From contig NZ_JACHGB010000006.1 of NCBI RefSeq assembly GCF_014202215.1, forward strand, positions 186,001-250,000: a stretch of 64,000 nucleotides of DNA. Direction: 5' to 3'. Of this stretch, positions 17,013 through 25,947 are shown one piece after another (within the stretch, counting starts at the first letter, position 1; each line of letters opens with the position of its first letter). The DNA comes from Quisquiliibacterium transsilvanicum. Lineage in GTDB: Bacteria; Pseudomonadota; Gammaproteobacteria; Burkholderiales; Burkholderiaceae_E. The position numbers and the translations under genes are program-made. Under the pieces are notes generated by a model. The model had not been told where the DNA came from, ran no database searches, and was given only the letters and a program-made list of their open reading frames with translations.

Positions 17013-18982
17013 TGCTGCCCCTCCTGCTGGCGGCCATTCTAGGGCTCGGCGCCGGCGACGGCCTCGCGCAATCCTCGGCCAGGCGTTCGGCCCAGGCGGT
17101 TCCGGCCACACCCGACGAGGCCATCGTGCAGGCCCGCCACGCCGCCGCGCGCGGCGACCGTGCCCGCTTCGAGCTCGCCGCCGCCCAGGCCGCCGGCCAC
17201 CCGCTATCGGGCTACCTGGACTACTGGCGGCTGCGCCTTCGCCTGTCGGAGCCATCCGCCAGCGGGCGCGACTCCAGGTCCGGCAGCGACGGCGGCGCCG
17301 ACGCCGACATCCGCGCGTTCATCGAGCGGCAGCCCGACAGCCTGGTCGCCGACCTGCTCCGGCGCGACTGGATGCTGGACCTCGGCCGCCGCGGCGCATG
17401 GAAGATCTTCGACGAGCAGTACGCCCAGTGGATCCTCCGCGACGACACAGCGGTGCACTGCCGCGGCTGGCAGGGCGCTGCCGCGCGCGGCGGCGCCCTG
17501 CCCCGCGAGGCCGAGGACACTCTTTTCAAGCCCCGCGACCAGGGCGAGGCCTGCGGCGCGCTGATCGAGGCCCTGGCCCGCGACGGCACGCTCACGCCGG
17601 CAGACCTCAGGCGCCTGCTGCGCGTCTCGCTGGAGGCGAACGCCCCCACGTCCATCCGCCGCGTCGGAACGCTGCTCGAACTCCCCGCCAGCGAGCTCGA
17701 CGCCGCGCTCGAGCGCCCGGCGGTGGCGCTGCGCACGGCGTCCTCGCCCGAGATCGCGCTGATCGCCGCGGTGCGGCTGGCGCGCCAGGATCCGGAGCGG
17801 GCGGTCGCCGCCCTCGAGGACGCCCGCATGCTCGGCGCCACGGACCGCTCCTTTGCGCTGTCCCAGGCGGCAGCGCACGCGATGCGCCGGCTGATGCCGC
17901 AGGCGCTGCAGTGGACCCGGCAGTCGCTGGACGCCCAGGTCTCGGACGAGACCCTGGACTGGCTGGCGCGCGCTGCGCTGCGCGACTCCGACTGGCGCAC
18001 GCTTCATGCGGTGATCGAGAAGATGAGCCTCGCGAACCGCCGCGAGCCGGCCTGGGTCTACTGGCATGCCCGCGCGCACCAGGCGCTGGGCCGGCCCGAG
18101 CAGGCGCAGGCTGCGCTGCGCTCCATCGCCGGGCAGTTCCACTTCTACGGCCAGCTGGCCGCCGAGGAACTCGGCCAGCTCACCGTCACCCCCCCGTCGG
18201 CGCCGCGTCCCACCGACGAGGAGTTCGCAGCGCCGGCGCGCAACCCGGGCTTCGCCCGCGCGCTGAAGTTCTACGAGCTGGGCCTGCGCTTCGAGGGCAA
18301 CCGCGAGTGGAACTACCAGCTGCGCGGCATGGACGACCGCCAGCTGCTGGCCGCCGCCCACTGGGCCTGCCGGAAATCGGTGCTCGACCGCTGCGTGAAC
18401 ACCGCCGACCGCACCCGCCAGGAGCATGACTTCAGCCTGCGCTTCGTCACCCCGTTCCTGGAGCAGCTCCAGCCGGCCGCCCGCGAGCGCGAGCTCGACC
18501 CGGCCTGGGTCTACGGCCTGATCCGCCAGGAGTCGCGCTTCATCATGAACGTGCGCTCCTCGGCCAACGCGCAGGGGCTGATGCAGATCATCCCGCCGAC
18601 CGCACGCTGGATCGCGCGCAAGCTCGGCGTCACCGACTTCCGGCTCGAGGACCTGAACACAATCGAGACCAACCTGAGCTTCGGCACCTTCTACCTGAAG
18701 AACGTGCTGGACGACCTCGACGGCTCGCCGGTGCTGGCCTCGGCCGGCTACAACGCGGGCCCCAACAGGCCGCGCAGCTGGCGCAACACGCTGCCCGGCA
18801 AGGTCGAGGGCGCGGTGTTCGCCGAGATCATCCCGTTCACCGAGACCCGCGACTACGTCAAGAACGTGCTGTCCAATGCCACTTTCTATGCGGCGCTGCT
18901 GAGCGGCGAGCCCCAGTCGCTCAAGCGGCGCCTGGGCAGCGTCGCGCCCTCGTCGTCCGCCGGCCGCGCCGACCTGCCCTGA
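16991..18982 (+). CDS. slt: Soluble lytic murein transglycosylase (Slt70 type)
   Basis: This 663-residue periplasmic enzyme cleaves peptidoglycan with formation of 1,6-anhydromuramic acid. It has a signal peptide ('LLPLLLAAILGLGAGDGLAQ'), a long alpha-helical superhelical region and a C-terminal GH23 domain. The catalytic Glu is in 'LIRQESRFIMNVRSSANAQG' and is followed by LMQIIPPTA and 'GYNAGPNRPRSWR'. The start may be 16991 (MMSYSRALL) or 16976. Either way it overlaps the start of fthC on the other strand, so the promoters must lie inside each other's coding sequence. Confidence 0.92.
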   Translation: MMSYSRALLPLLLAAILGLGAGDGLAQSSARRSAQAVPATPDEAIVQARHAAARGDRARFELAAAQAAGHPLSGYLDYWRLRLRLSEPSASGRDSRSGSDGGADADIRAFIERQPDSLVADLLRRDWMLDLGRRGAWKIFDEQYAQWILRDDTAVHCRGWQGAAARGGALPREAEDTLFKPRDQGEACGALIEALARDGTLTPADLRRLLRVSLEANAPTSIRRVGTLLELPASELDAALERPAVALRTASSPEIALIAAVRLARQDPERAVAALEDARMLGATDRSFALSQAAAHAMRRLMPQALQWTRQSLDAQVSDETLDWLARAALRDSDWRTLHAVIEKMSLANRREPAWVYWHARAHQALGRPEQAQAALRSIAGQFHFYGQLAAEELGQLTVTPPSAPRPTDEEFAAPARNPGFARALKFYELGLRFEGNREWNYQLRGMDDRQLLAAAHWACRKSVLDRCVNTADRTRQEHDFSLRFVTPFLEQLQPAARERELDPAWVYGLIRQESRFIMNVRSSANAQGLMQIIPPTARWIARKLGVTDFRLEDLNTIETNLSFGTFYLKNVLDDLDGSPVLASAGYNAGPNRPRSWRNTLPGKVEGAVFAEIIPFTETRDYVKNVLSNATFYAALLSGEPQSLKRRLGSVAPSSSAGRADLP

Positions 18983-18989
18983 CGCGAGA

Positions 18990-19006
18990 CGGCCCCGGGC
19001 GGGGGC
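18990..19006 (+). terminator. Possible terminator hairpin after slt
   Basis: GGCCCC (18990-18995) pairs with GGGGCC (19001-19006) around a GGGCG loop, 7 bp after the slt stop. No T-run follows, so it may not terminate by itself. Confidence 0.35.
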
Positions 19007-19124
19007 CAGCGTGGCGCGCGTGACGTCTCCCGAGTGACCCGCGCCGGGATCGATCGCCTAGAATGACGGTCATTGCGGGCGCGCCGCGCCCGCTCCGCCA
19101 GCCACAGACACGCGTCCCAATCCC

Positions 19125-20084
19125 ATGAAACCGTCCCGCATCCTGATCGTCGGGGGCTCGGGCTTCCTCGGCCGCCACCTCACCGCCCGGCTCTCCGCGC
19201 AGAACCGCCGCGTCATCGTCCCGAGCCGCCGCGCCGAGCGCGCGCGCCACATCCTGATGCTGCCGACCGGACGGCTGGTGGACCTCGCCGCCCCGGACGC
19301 TCCCAGCCTGGAGTCGCTGGTGGCGGACAGCGACGCGGTGGTCAACCTGGCTGGCATCCTGCACGGCAGCTGGGGCGACCCCTACGGCCGGGAATTCGCG
19401 CAGACGCACGTCGAGCTGCCGCGCCGGCTCGCGGAGGTCTGCGCCAGCACCGGCGTGCGCAGGCTGGTCCACGTGTCCGCGCTGGGCGTCTCCGACGACC
19501 CCGCCGCGCCGGGCCCCTCGATGTACCTGCGCTCCAAGGCCGACGGCGAGCGCGCCATCCGCGCCGTCGAAGGCGTCGACTGGACCATCCTGCGGCCGTC
19601 CGTGGTGTTCGGCCCCGAAGACAGCTTCCTCAACGCCTTCGCAAAGCTGCAGCGCGTCTTCCCGGTGATCCCGCTGGCGCGCGCCGAGGCCCGCTTCCAG
19701 CCGGTGTTCGTCGGCGATGTCGCCCAGGCCATCGTCAATGCGCTGGACACCCCGGCGACCATCGGCAAGACCTACGAGCTCGCCGGTCCCGATGTGTTCA
19801 CGCTGCGCGAGCTGGTCGAGCTGTCGGGCCGCTGGAGCGGCCACCCGCGCCCGGTCTGGCCGCTGGGCTACACCCTCGGCCAGCTGCAGGCCGGAGTGCT
19901 GGGCGCGCTGCCGCGCCCGATGATGTCGATGGACAACTTCGATTCGATGAGCATCGACAACGTCGCCAGCGGCCCGATCGCGCCCGAGCTGAACATCGTC
20001 CCCACCCCGCTCGCCTCGGTGGCGCCGAGCTACCTGCCGCAGCGCGTCCGCTACAACGACGAACGCGCGCAGGCGCGCCGCTGA
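19125..20084 (+). CDS. Complex I NDUFA9-family NAD(P)-binding protein
   Basis: This 319-residue atypical short-chain dehydrogenase has the N-terminal 'RILIVGGSGFLGRHLTARLS' dinucleotide motif, then 'VVNLAGILHGSWGD', 'LVHVSALGVSDD' and 'YLRSKADGERAIRAVEGVDW'. This is the pattern of the complex I NDUFA9-like group, which is related to sugar-nucleotide epimerases. The active-site Tyr sits in a Y-L-R-S-K context. Bacterial members are common beside housekeeping genes and their role is not defined. It begins a run with a GST (14 bp downstream) and cca. Confidence 0.85.
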   Translation: MKPSRILIVGGSGFLGRHLTARLSAQNRRVIVPSRRAERARHILMLPTGRLVDLAAPDAPSLESLVADSDAVVNLAGILHGSWGDPYGREFAQTHVELPRRLAEVCASTGVRRLVHVSALGVSDDPAAPGPSMYLRSKADGERAIRAVEGVDWTILRPSVVFGPEDSFLNAFAKLQRVFPVIPLARAEARFQPVFVGDVAQAIVNALDTPATIGKTYELAGPDVFTLRELVELSGRWSGHPRPVWPLGYTLGQLQAGVLGALPRPMMSMDNFDSMSIDNVASGPIAPELNIVPTPLASVAPSYLPQRVRYNDERAQARR

Positions 20085-20098
20085 GGAGCGCGCCCACG

Positions 20099-20773
20099 AT
20101 GCCCGCCGAGCGGCCCACCCTCTACATCGGCAACCGCAACTACTCGTCGTGGTCGCTGCGGGCATGGCTGCTGATGCGCGAACTGGGCATCGACTTCGAC
20201 GAGCATCCGCTGCGCCTCTTCAGCGAGGAGTTCCGCAGCGTGCTGGCGAAGGTGTCGCCGGTGGCCCGCGTGCCGCTGCTGGTGGACGATGGCCTGGCGA
20301 TCTGGGAGTCGCTCGCCATCGTCGAGTACCTGGCCGAGCGCCATCCGCAGGCCGGCGTCTGGCCGGCCGACCCGCGCGAGCGCGCCCGCGCGCGCGCTGT
20401 GTGCGCCGAGATGCATGCGGGCTTCGGCAACCTGCGCAGCCGCATGCCGATGAACATCGAAGCCAGCCTGCCCGGCATGGGCTGGGACCTGGCGGTGCAG
20501 GCCGACATCGACCGCATCGTGTCGATCTGGACCGAGCTGCGCACCCTGCACGCGGCCAGGGGTCCCTTCCTGTTCGGCGAATTCTGCGCGGCGGATGCCT
20601 TCTTCGCGCCGGTGTGCTCGCGCTTCACCACCCACGCGGTTGCGCTGCCGCCGATCTGCGACCAGTACCGGCAGACGGTGCTGGCGCTGCCCGCGATGCG
20701 CGAATGGACCGACAAGGCGCTCGCCGAGCACTGCTTCCTGCCGGAAGACGAGCCCTACCGGCGCGCGCCCTGA
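20099..20773 (+). CDS. Glutathione S-transferase family protein
   Basis: The 224-residue cytosolic GST has an N-terminal thioredoxin-fold domain ('LYIGNRNYSSWSLRAWLLMR', with Ser/Tyr near the usual catalytic position, then 'VPLLVDDGLAIWESLAIVEY') and a helical C-terminal domain. GAGGAG (20083-20088) lies about 10 bp before the ATG and overlaps the stop region of the previous gene, so the two are likely co-translated. The substrate is unknown. Confidence 0.88.
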   Translation: MPAERPTLYIGNRNYSSWSLRAWLLMRELGIDFDEHPLRLFSEEFRSVLAKVSPVARVPLLVDDGLAIWESLAIVEYLAERHPQAGVWPADPRERARARAVCAEMHAGFGNLRSRMPMNIEASLPGMGWDLAVQADIDRIVSIWTELRTLHAARGPFLFGEFCAADAFFAPVCSRFTTHAVALPPICDQYRQTVLALPAMREWTDKALAEHCFLPEDEPYRRAP

Positions 20774-20786
20774 AGCCGGGGGCGCC

Positions 20787-22001
20787 ATGAAGTTCTACAG
20801 CGTCGGCGGCGCGGTCCGCGACGAACTCCTCGGCCTGCCGGTGAAGGACCACGACTGGGTGGTGGTCGGTGGCAGCCCGGAGCAGCTGATCGCGCTGGGC
20901 TTCACCCCGGTGGGCACCGACTTCCCGGTCTTCCTGCATCCCCGCACCCGCGAGGAGTACGCGCTGGCGCGCACCGAGCGCAAGGTGGCCCGCGGCTACC
21001 GAGGCTTTGCCGTCGACCACGCGCCCGACGTCACGCTGGAGGACGACCTGCGCCGGCGCGACCTCACCATCAACGCCATCGCCCGCGACGAGGACGGCAC
21101 GCTGACCGATCCGCACGGCGGCCTGCGCGACCTGCAGGCCCGCGTGCTGCGCCACGTCAGCCATGCGTTCACCGAGGACCCGGTACGCATCCTCCGGCTG
21201 GCCCGTTTCGCCGCGCGCTTCACCGACTTCACGGTGGCCGACGAAACCATGGCGCTGATGCGCTGGATGGTCGGCGAGGGCGAGGTGGACGCGCTGGTGC
21301 CGGAACGGGTCTGGCAGGAGCTGGCGCGCGGGCTGATGGAGGCGAAGCCGTCGCGGATGTTCGAGGTGCTGCGCGAGAGCGGCGCGCTGGCGCGGATCTT
21401 CCCCGAGCTGGACCGGTTGTGGGGGGTGCCGCAGCGCGCCGACCACCACCCCGAGGTGGACACCGGCGTGCACACGATGCTGGTGCTCGATCACGCGGCC
21501 GGCCAGGGTCACGGCCTGGCGGTGCGTTTCGCCGCGCTCACCCACGACCTGGGCAAGGGCGAGACCCCGCAGGACGTGCTGCCCCGGCACATCGGCCACG
21601 AGGCGCGCTCGGTGCGGCTGGTGGAGCAGGCCTGCGAGCGGCTGCGCGCACCCACCGAGGTGCGCGACCTGGCGCGGATCGTCGCGGCGGAGCATGGCAA
21701 CGTGCATCGCGCGCTGGAGCTGCGCCCGGCCACGCTGGTGAAGCTGCTCGAACGCATGGATGCGATGCGCCGGCCGGCGCGGGTCGAGGAGGTGCTGTCC
21801 GCCTGCGCAGCCGATTTCCGCGGCCGGCCCGGCTATGCCGACCGCCCCTATCCGCAGGCCGACCGGATCCGCGCAGCACTGGCCGCGGCCCGCTCGGTGG
21901 ATGCCGGCGCGATCGCCAAGGCCACACCCAAGGGCGAGGCGATCCGCGAGCGGGTGCATGACGCCCGGGTGCGGGCAGTGGCGCAGGCGCTCGCGGACTG
22001 A
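20787..22001 (+). CDS. cca: Multifunctional CCA tRNA nucleotidyltransferase
   Basis: Cca adds or repairs the 3' CCA end of tRNAs. The 404-residue class II enzyme shows the nucleotidyltransferase core ('YSVGGAVRDELLGLPVKDHD'), the RRD motif ('DLRRRDLTINAIA'), 'EDPVRILRLARFAARF' and a C-terminal HD phosphohydrolase domain ('RFAALTHDLGKGETP'), as in the E. coli multifunctional form. It is 13 bp after the GST gene. Confidence 0.95.
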   Translation: MKFYSVGGAVRDELLGLPVKDHDWVVVGGSPEQLIALGFTPVGTDFPVFLHPRTREEYALARTERKVARGYRGFAVDHAPDVTLEDDLRRRDLTINAIARDEDGTLTDPHGGLRDLQARVLRHVSHAFTEDPVRILRLARFAARFTDFTVADETMALMRWMVGEGEVDALVPERVWQELARGLMEAKPSRMFEVLRESGALARIFPELDRLWGVPQRADHHPEVDTGVHTMLVLDHAAGQGHGLAVRFAALTHDLGKGETPQDVLPRHIGHEARSVRLVEQACERLRAPTEVRDLARIVAAEHGNVHRALELRPATLVKLLERMDAMRRPARVEEVLSACAADFRGRPGYADRPYPQADRIRAALAAARSVDAGAIAKATPKGEAIRERVHDARVRAVAQALAD

Positions 22002-22014
22002 GCTCAGCAGAGCG

Positions 22015-22206
22015 CTAGAGCAGCCGCGCCAATCCCGCGGCGAGCAGGGACAGCAGGATCGTCGATCCGATCGGCAGCGACCAGTCGCGGCCGAAGGCCC
22101 GGAAGTGCAGGTCGCCCGGCAGCCGGCCGATGCCCAGCTTCGCCAGCCAGGGACGCAGCCCCGAGAACACCACCATGGCCAGCACCGTCACCAGCAGCCA
22201 CTTCAT
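22015..22206 (-). CDS. DUF2905 small membrane protein
   Basis: The 63-residue product has two membrane segments around a short polar loop: 'WLLVTVLAMVVFSGL' and, near the C-terminus, 'IGSTILLSLLAAGLARLL'. The loop contains 'GIGRLPGDLHF', typical of DUF2905. Its function is unknown. The ATG at 22206 is chosen by family length; an upstream in-frame ATG would add a non-family Ala/Arg-rich stretch. It is transcribed in line with midA, 37 bp downstream of it. Confidence 0.8.
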   Translation of the reverse strand: MKWLLVTVLAMVVFSGLRPWLAKLGIGRLPGDLHFRAFGRDWSLPIGSTILLSLLAAGLARLL

Positions 22207-22243
22207 CGTTGCGCGCCCGCCCGCCGCCCGAGCTCCGGCACGT

Positions 22244-23488
22244 TCAGAGGCCTCCGCTGCGGTCCGAGCGCAGGAAGCCCAGCGCATCGCCCGGCAGCCC
22301 GCGCCCGAAGGCGATCGCCTTGAAGAGCTCGCCCATCTCGGCCTCGGAAATCAGCCGCTTCACGCCCTGGGTGAGCTTCAGGTACTCCGCCGCGGGCTCC
22401 ATCGGGATCTCCTGCAGCCGCTCCACCAGGCCCAGGTTGAAGAGCAGCGCCGCCTGCGAGGTGTAGCCAAGCAGGTCCAGCCCGGCGCCGGCAGCAGCCT
22501 GCGCCACCGCCGAGAAGTCCACGTGCACCGTGAGGTCCTGCAGGCCCGGCAGCAGGAAGGGATCGCCGTGGGCGATGTGCCGGTAGTGGCACATCAGCGT
22601 GCCGAGCCGGCGCTGCGGGTGGTAGTACTCGCGCGCCGGGAAACCGTAGTCGACCAGCAGCAGCGCGCCGTGCCGCAGCCGGCCGGCCAGCTCCGCCACC
22701 CAGGCCTGCGCCTGCTCGCCGAGCTCGCTTTCGTAGTCGTCCGGCCAGTCGGCGCCCGCCTCCGCGATCGGCGCGGCGAGGCGCGCGCGCACCGCTGCCG
22801 CGAAGGCGGGATCGGCCGGCCGCTCGCGCCAGCCGAAGCGGACGCCGGCCGTGGCGCCGCCCGCCGTCACAGCGCCGTGCACCGCCGCGCCGCGCGCATC
22901 GCCCTCCTCCAGCCCCACCCCGCGCTCCAGCACCTGCCCGTCGCGCAGCCGGAACAGGCGCGCAGGAATCGCATCGAGCAGTTCGTTGCCGAGCACCACG
23001 CCCTCGATCTCGTCGGGCCAGCGGTCCAGCCACTGCACGCGCCCGGCCAGCGCCGGCGCGCGCGCTTCGATCGTGCGGCGCTGGCGCTCGCGCAGTTCGC
23101 CCGACAGCTCGACAATCCGGTAGTCCAGCTCCGCGTGCCCCAGCCGTTCCAGCTCCAGCAGCAGGTCGGCGGCCAGCGCGCCGCTGCCTGCGCCGAACTC
23201 GTGGATGCGCTGCGGCAGATGCCCGAACCACTGCGCGCACTGCCGCGCCAGGCAGGCGGCGAACAGCGGGCTGATCTCGGGTGCGGTGACGAAATCGCCG
23301 GCCGGGCCGAACTTCACGGCGCCGCCGCTGTAGTAGCCCAGGCCGGGCTCGTAGAGCGCCGCCTGCATGTAGGCGTCGAAGCCGATCCAGCCGCCGGCGG
23401 CGCGGATCCGCTGCGCGATGCGCCGGGAGAGGAGGTCGCTGGCCTGCTGCGCGGCCGCGTCGGGAACGGGGAACTCGATGCTGGTCAC
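22244..23488 (-). CDS. SAM-dependent methyltransferase, MidA/NDUFAF7 family
   Basis: The 414-residue class I methyltransferase has the MidA/NDUFAF7 pattern: 'GGWIGFDAYMQAALYEPGLG' followed by YYS, 'GDFVTAPEISPLFAACLARQ', the SAM motif 'IHEFGAGSGALAADLL', 'VVLGNELLDAIPARLF' and 'LLLVDYGFPAREYYHPQR'. The mitochondrial homologue methylates an arginine in a complex I subunit during assembly; the bacterial target is unproven. The GTG start at 23488 is chosen because it directly precedes the conserved region. It is divergent from the SDR/folB/ttcA run. Confidence 0.86.
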   Translation of the reverse strand: MTSIEFPVPDAAAQQASDLLSRRIAQRIRAAGGWIGFDAYMQAALYEPGLGYYSGGAVKFGPAGDFVTAPEISPLFAACLARQCAQWFGHLPQRIHEFGAGSGALAADLLLELERLGHAELDYRIVELSGELRERQRRTIEARAPALAGRVQWLDRWPDEIEGVVLGNELLDAIPARLFRLRDGQVLERGVGLEEGDARGAAVHGAVTAGGATAGVRFGWRERPADPAFAAAVRARLAAPIAEAGADWPDDYESELGEQAQAWVAELAGRLRHGALLLVDYGFPAREYYHPQRRLGTLMCHYRHIAHGDPFLLPGLQDLTVHVDFSAVAQAAAGAGLDLLGYTSQAALLFNLGLVERLQEIPMEPAAEYLKLTQGVKRLISEAEMGELFKAIAFGRGLPGDALGFLRSDRSGGL

Positions 23489-23592
23489 CCGGCGATTGTA
23501 GAGGGCTTCTGCATGGTTCCCCGGGGCTTTGCCGGTAAACTCCGGCGTCTTTCCCCGTGTTCCCGCCTCCGGAAACCGCACCCGCACAGGCG

Positions 23593-24417
23593 ATGACCCA
23601 AGACCACCGATCCCCGGACTCCCGTCCCGACGCCGCGCCGCGCCGCGCCGCCGAGGCGGTGCCGCGCGTCGCCCTGGTCACCGGCGCGGCCCGCCGGCTG
23701 GGCCGCGAGGTTGCGCTCGGCCTGGCGCGCGCCGGCTGGGACATCGCGGTGCATTACGGGCGCTCCGCCGGCGATGCGCTGGCCACCGTCGACGAGATCC
23801 TCGCGCTCGGCCAGCGCGCAGTGGCGGTGCAGGCCGACCTGGCCGACGAAGCCGCCACCGCGGCGATGTTCGACGCAGCCCGCCAGGCGCTTGGCCCGAT
23901 CGGCTGCCTGGTGAACAACGCCTCGCGCTTCGATTTCGACCGCCCCGAGGCCTTCGGCTACGCGGCGCTGGACGAGCACATGCGCCCCAACCTCGCAGCC
24001 CCGCTGCTGCTGGCGCGCCGGCTGCACGACCGGCTGGCGCCGGGCGAATGCGGCGTCGTGGTCAACCTGCTCGACCAGAAGCTGGACAATCTGAACCCCG
24101 ACTTCTTCTCCTACACGCTGAGCAAGGCCGCGCTGGCCGCCGCCACCCGGATGATGGCGATGGCCTTCGCGCCCAGGGTGCGCGTGGTGGGCGTCTCGCC
24201 CGGCATCACCCTGGTCTCGGGCGACCAGACCGAGGCGGGCTTCGAGCGCGCGCACCGGCGGACCCCGCTGGGCGCCTCGTCGACCCCGCGCGACATCGTC
24301 GACGCCGTGATCTTCCTGGCCCAGGCGCCGGCGATCACCGGAGTCAACCTGCTGGTCGACGGCGGGCAGCACCTGATGCCGCTCGCCCGCGACGTGATGT
24401 ACCTCGAAGACCAATGA
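23593..24417 (+). CDS. SDR oxidoreductase, pteridine reductase/FolM-like
   Basis: This 274-residue short-chain dehydrogenase has a cofactor loop of the pteridine-reductase form ('ALVTGAARRLGREVALGLAR'), 'LVNNASRFDFD', the Y-x3-K catalytic pair in 'FFSYTLSKAALAAATRM' and 'SPGITLVSGDQ'. With folB only 70 bp downstream, reduction of dihydropterin or dihydromonapterin is the best guess. The ATG at 23593 is preferred to a GTG at 23557. Confidence 0.82.
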   Translation: MTQDHRSPDSRPDAAPRRAAEAVPRVALVTGAARRLGREVALGLARAGWDIAVHYGRSAGDALATVDEILALGQRAVAVQADLADEAATAAMFDAARQALGPIGCLVNNASRFDFDRPEAFGYAALDEHMRPNLAAPLLLARRLHDRLAPGECGVVVNLLDQKLDNLNPDFFSYTLSKAALAAATRMMAMAFAPRVRVVGVSPGITLVSGDQTEAGFERAHRRTPLGASSTPRDIVDAVIFLAQAPAITGVNLLVDGGQHLMPLARDVMYLEDQ

Positions 24418-24487
24418 GACCGACCGTGCTCCGGCACGACCTTTGCGGGCGGCGCCCGCTCAGCCCAAGCACCGAGATCCCCAGGCC

Positions 24488-24877
24488 GTGAACGCCCTCC
24501 TCGACCCCCGGCTCACCGACTGCCGGCGCATCTTCCTCCACGGGCTCGCGCTCGAGGCGTCCATCGGCTTCCACGACTTCGAACTCGAGGCCCGGCAGCG
24601 GGTGCTGATCAACGTCGACCTGTTCGTGCCGCTGCACGCCTCGCTGTCGCACAGTGACCACGTCTCCGAGACGCTCGACTACGACCTGATCCGGCGCGAC
24701 ATCAGCGAATGGGCCGGCTCGCGCCACTTCAACCTGCAGGAGACGCTGCTCGACGGCATCGTCGACCTGTGCATGGCCCAGCCCTCGGTGCGCGCGGTCC
24801 GCGCCAGCACCGAGAAGCCCGACATCTACCCCGACTGCCACACGGTGGGCGTCGAGGTGTTCCGCTTCCGGCCCTGA
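24488..24877 (+). CDS. folB: Dihydroneopterin aldolase
   Basis: FolB converts dihydroneopterin to 6-hydroxymethyl-dihydropterin and glycolaldehyde in folate synthesis. The 129 residues include '[20 protein letters not shown]', '[14 protein letters not shown]' and '[20 protein letters not shown]', containing the family catalytic Lys. The GTG at 24488 gives family length; an ATG at 24443 would add 15 non-conserved residues. It lies between the FolM-like SDR and ttcA. Confidence 0.88.
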   Translation: MNALLDPRLTDCRRIFLHGLALEASIGFHDFELEARQRVLINVDLFVPLHASLSHSDHVSETLDYDLIRRDISEWAGSRHFNLQETLLDGIVDLCMAQPSVRAVRASTEKPDIYPDCHTVGVEVFRFRP

Positions 24878-24908
24878 GCGGCAGGCGCAAGGCAAGGAGA
24901 GACCGACG

Positions 24909-25895
24909 ATGAACGCAGACATCCGTCTCGACGCGGGCACCGACGAGGCCGCAGCCGACGCCCCGGAAGGCGCCGGCGCCGCAGCCGACGCCGCCACGCG
25001 CGCCGGGCAGAAGCTCGCCTACGAGCGCAACAAGCTGCACAAGCGGCTGCTGCGCCTGACCGGCCAGGCGATCGGCGACTTCGGCATGATCGAGGACGGC
25101 GACAAGGTGATGGTGTGCCTGTCCGGCGGCAAGGACAGCTACGCGCTGCTCGACCTGCTGGGCACCCTGCGCCAGCGCGCGCCCATCTCCTTCGAGCTGA
25201 TCGCAGTCAACCTCGACCAGAAGCAGCCCGGCTTCCCCGAGCACGTGCTGCCCGACTACCTGCGCTCGATCGACGTCCCCTTCCACATCGAGAACCAGGA
25301 CACCTACTCGATCGTGACGCGGGTGATTCCCGAGGGCCGCACGATGTGCTCGCTGTGCTCGAGGCTGCGCCGCGGCATCCTGTACCGGGTGGCCGACGAG
25401 CTGGGCGCGACCAAGATCGCGCTGGGCCATCACCGCGACGACATCCTCGAGACCTTCTTCCTGAACATGTTCTTCGGCGGCAAGCTCAAGGGCATGCCGG
25501 CCAAGCTGGTGTCCGACGACGGGCGCCACATGGTGATCCGGCCGCTGGCCTACGTGCAGGAATGCGACCTGGAGGACTACGCCCGCTGGCGCGAGTTCCC
25601 GATCATCCCCTGCAACCTGTGCGGCTCTCAGGAGAACCTCAAGCGGCGCGAGATCAAGCAGCTGATGCGCGAGTGGGAGAAGCGCTTCCCGGGCCGCGTG
25701 GAGAACATCGTCGCGTCGCTCACGCGCGTGGTGCCCTCGCACCTGATGGACCGCGAGCTGTTCGACTTCGCCGGGCTGCGGGCCACCGGCGAGCCGCGCG
25801 CCGACGGCGACATCGCCTTCGACGTGGACCCCGCCTTCGAGGGTCCGGCCGCCGCGGCAGCGCCGCCCGCGCGGCTGGTGGCCAGGAACGGCTGA
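24909..25895 (+). CDS. ttcA: tRNA 2-thiocytidine(32) synthetase
   Basis: TtcA thiolates cytidine 32 of some tRNAs, using ATP and an iron-sulfur cluster. The 328-residue protein carries the PP-loop SGGKDS (residues 72-77), the first Cys pair in '[12 protein letters not shown]' and a third conserved Cys in '[15 protein letters not shown]', plus '[19 protein letters not shown]'. The N-terminal 30 residues are an Ala/Asp-rich extension. A GGAGAG precedes the ATG. Confidence 0.95.
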   Translation: MNADIRLDAGTDEAAADAPEGAGAAADAATRAGQKLAYERNKLHKRLLRLTGQAIGDFGMIEDGDKVMVCLSGGKDSYALLDLLGTLRQRAPISFELIAVNLDQKQPGFPEHVLPDYLRSIDVPFHIENQDTYSIVTRVIPEGRTMCSLCSRLRRGILYRVADELGATKIALGHHRDDILETFFLNMFFGGKLKGMPAKLVSDDGRHMVIRPLAYVQECDLEDYARWREFPIIPCNLCGSQENLKRREIKQLMREWEKRFPGRVENIVASLTRVVPSHLMDRELFDFAGLRATGEPRADGDIAFDVDPAFEGPAAAAAPPARLVARNG

Positions 25896-25947
25896 AGCCC
25901 CGCCGTTACAATCGCTGCCGGTCCAACCCACCCCCCGCTCCCGCCCC

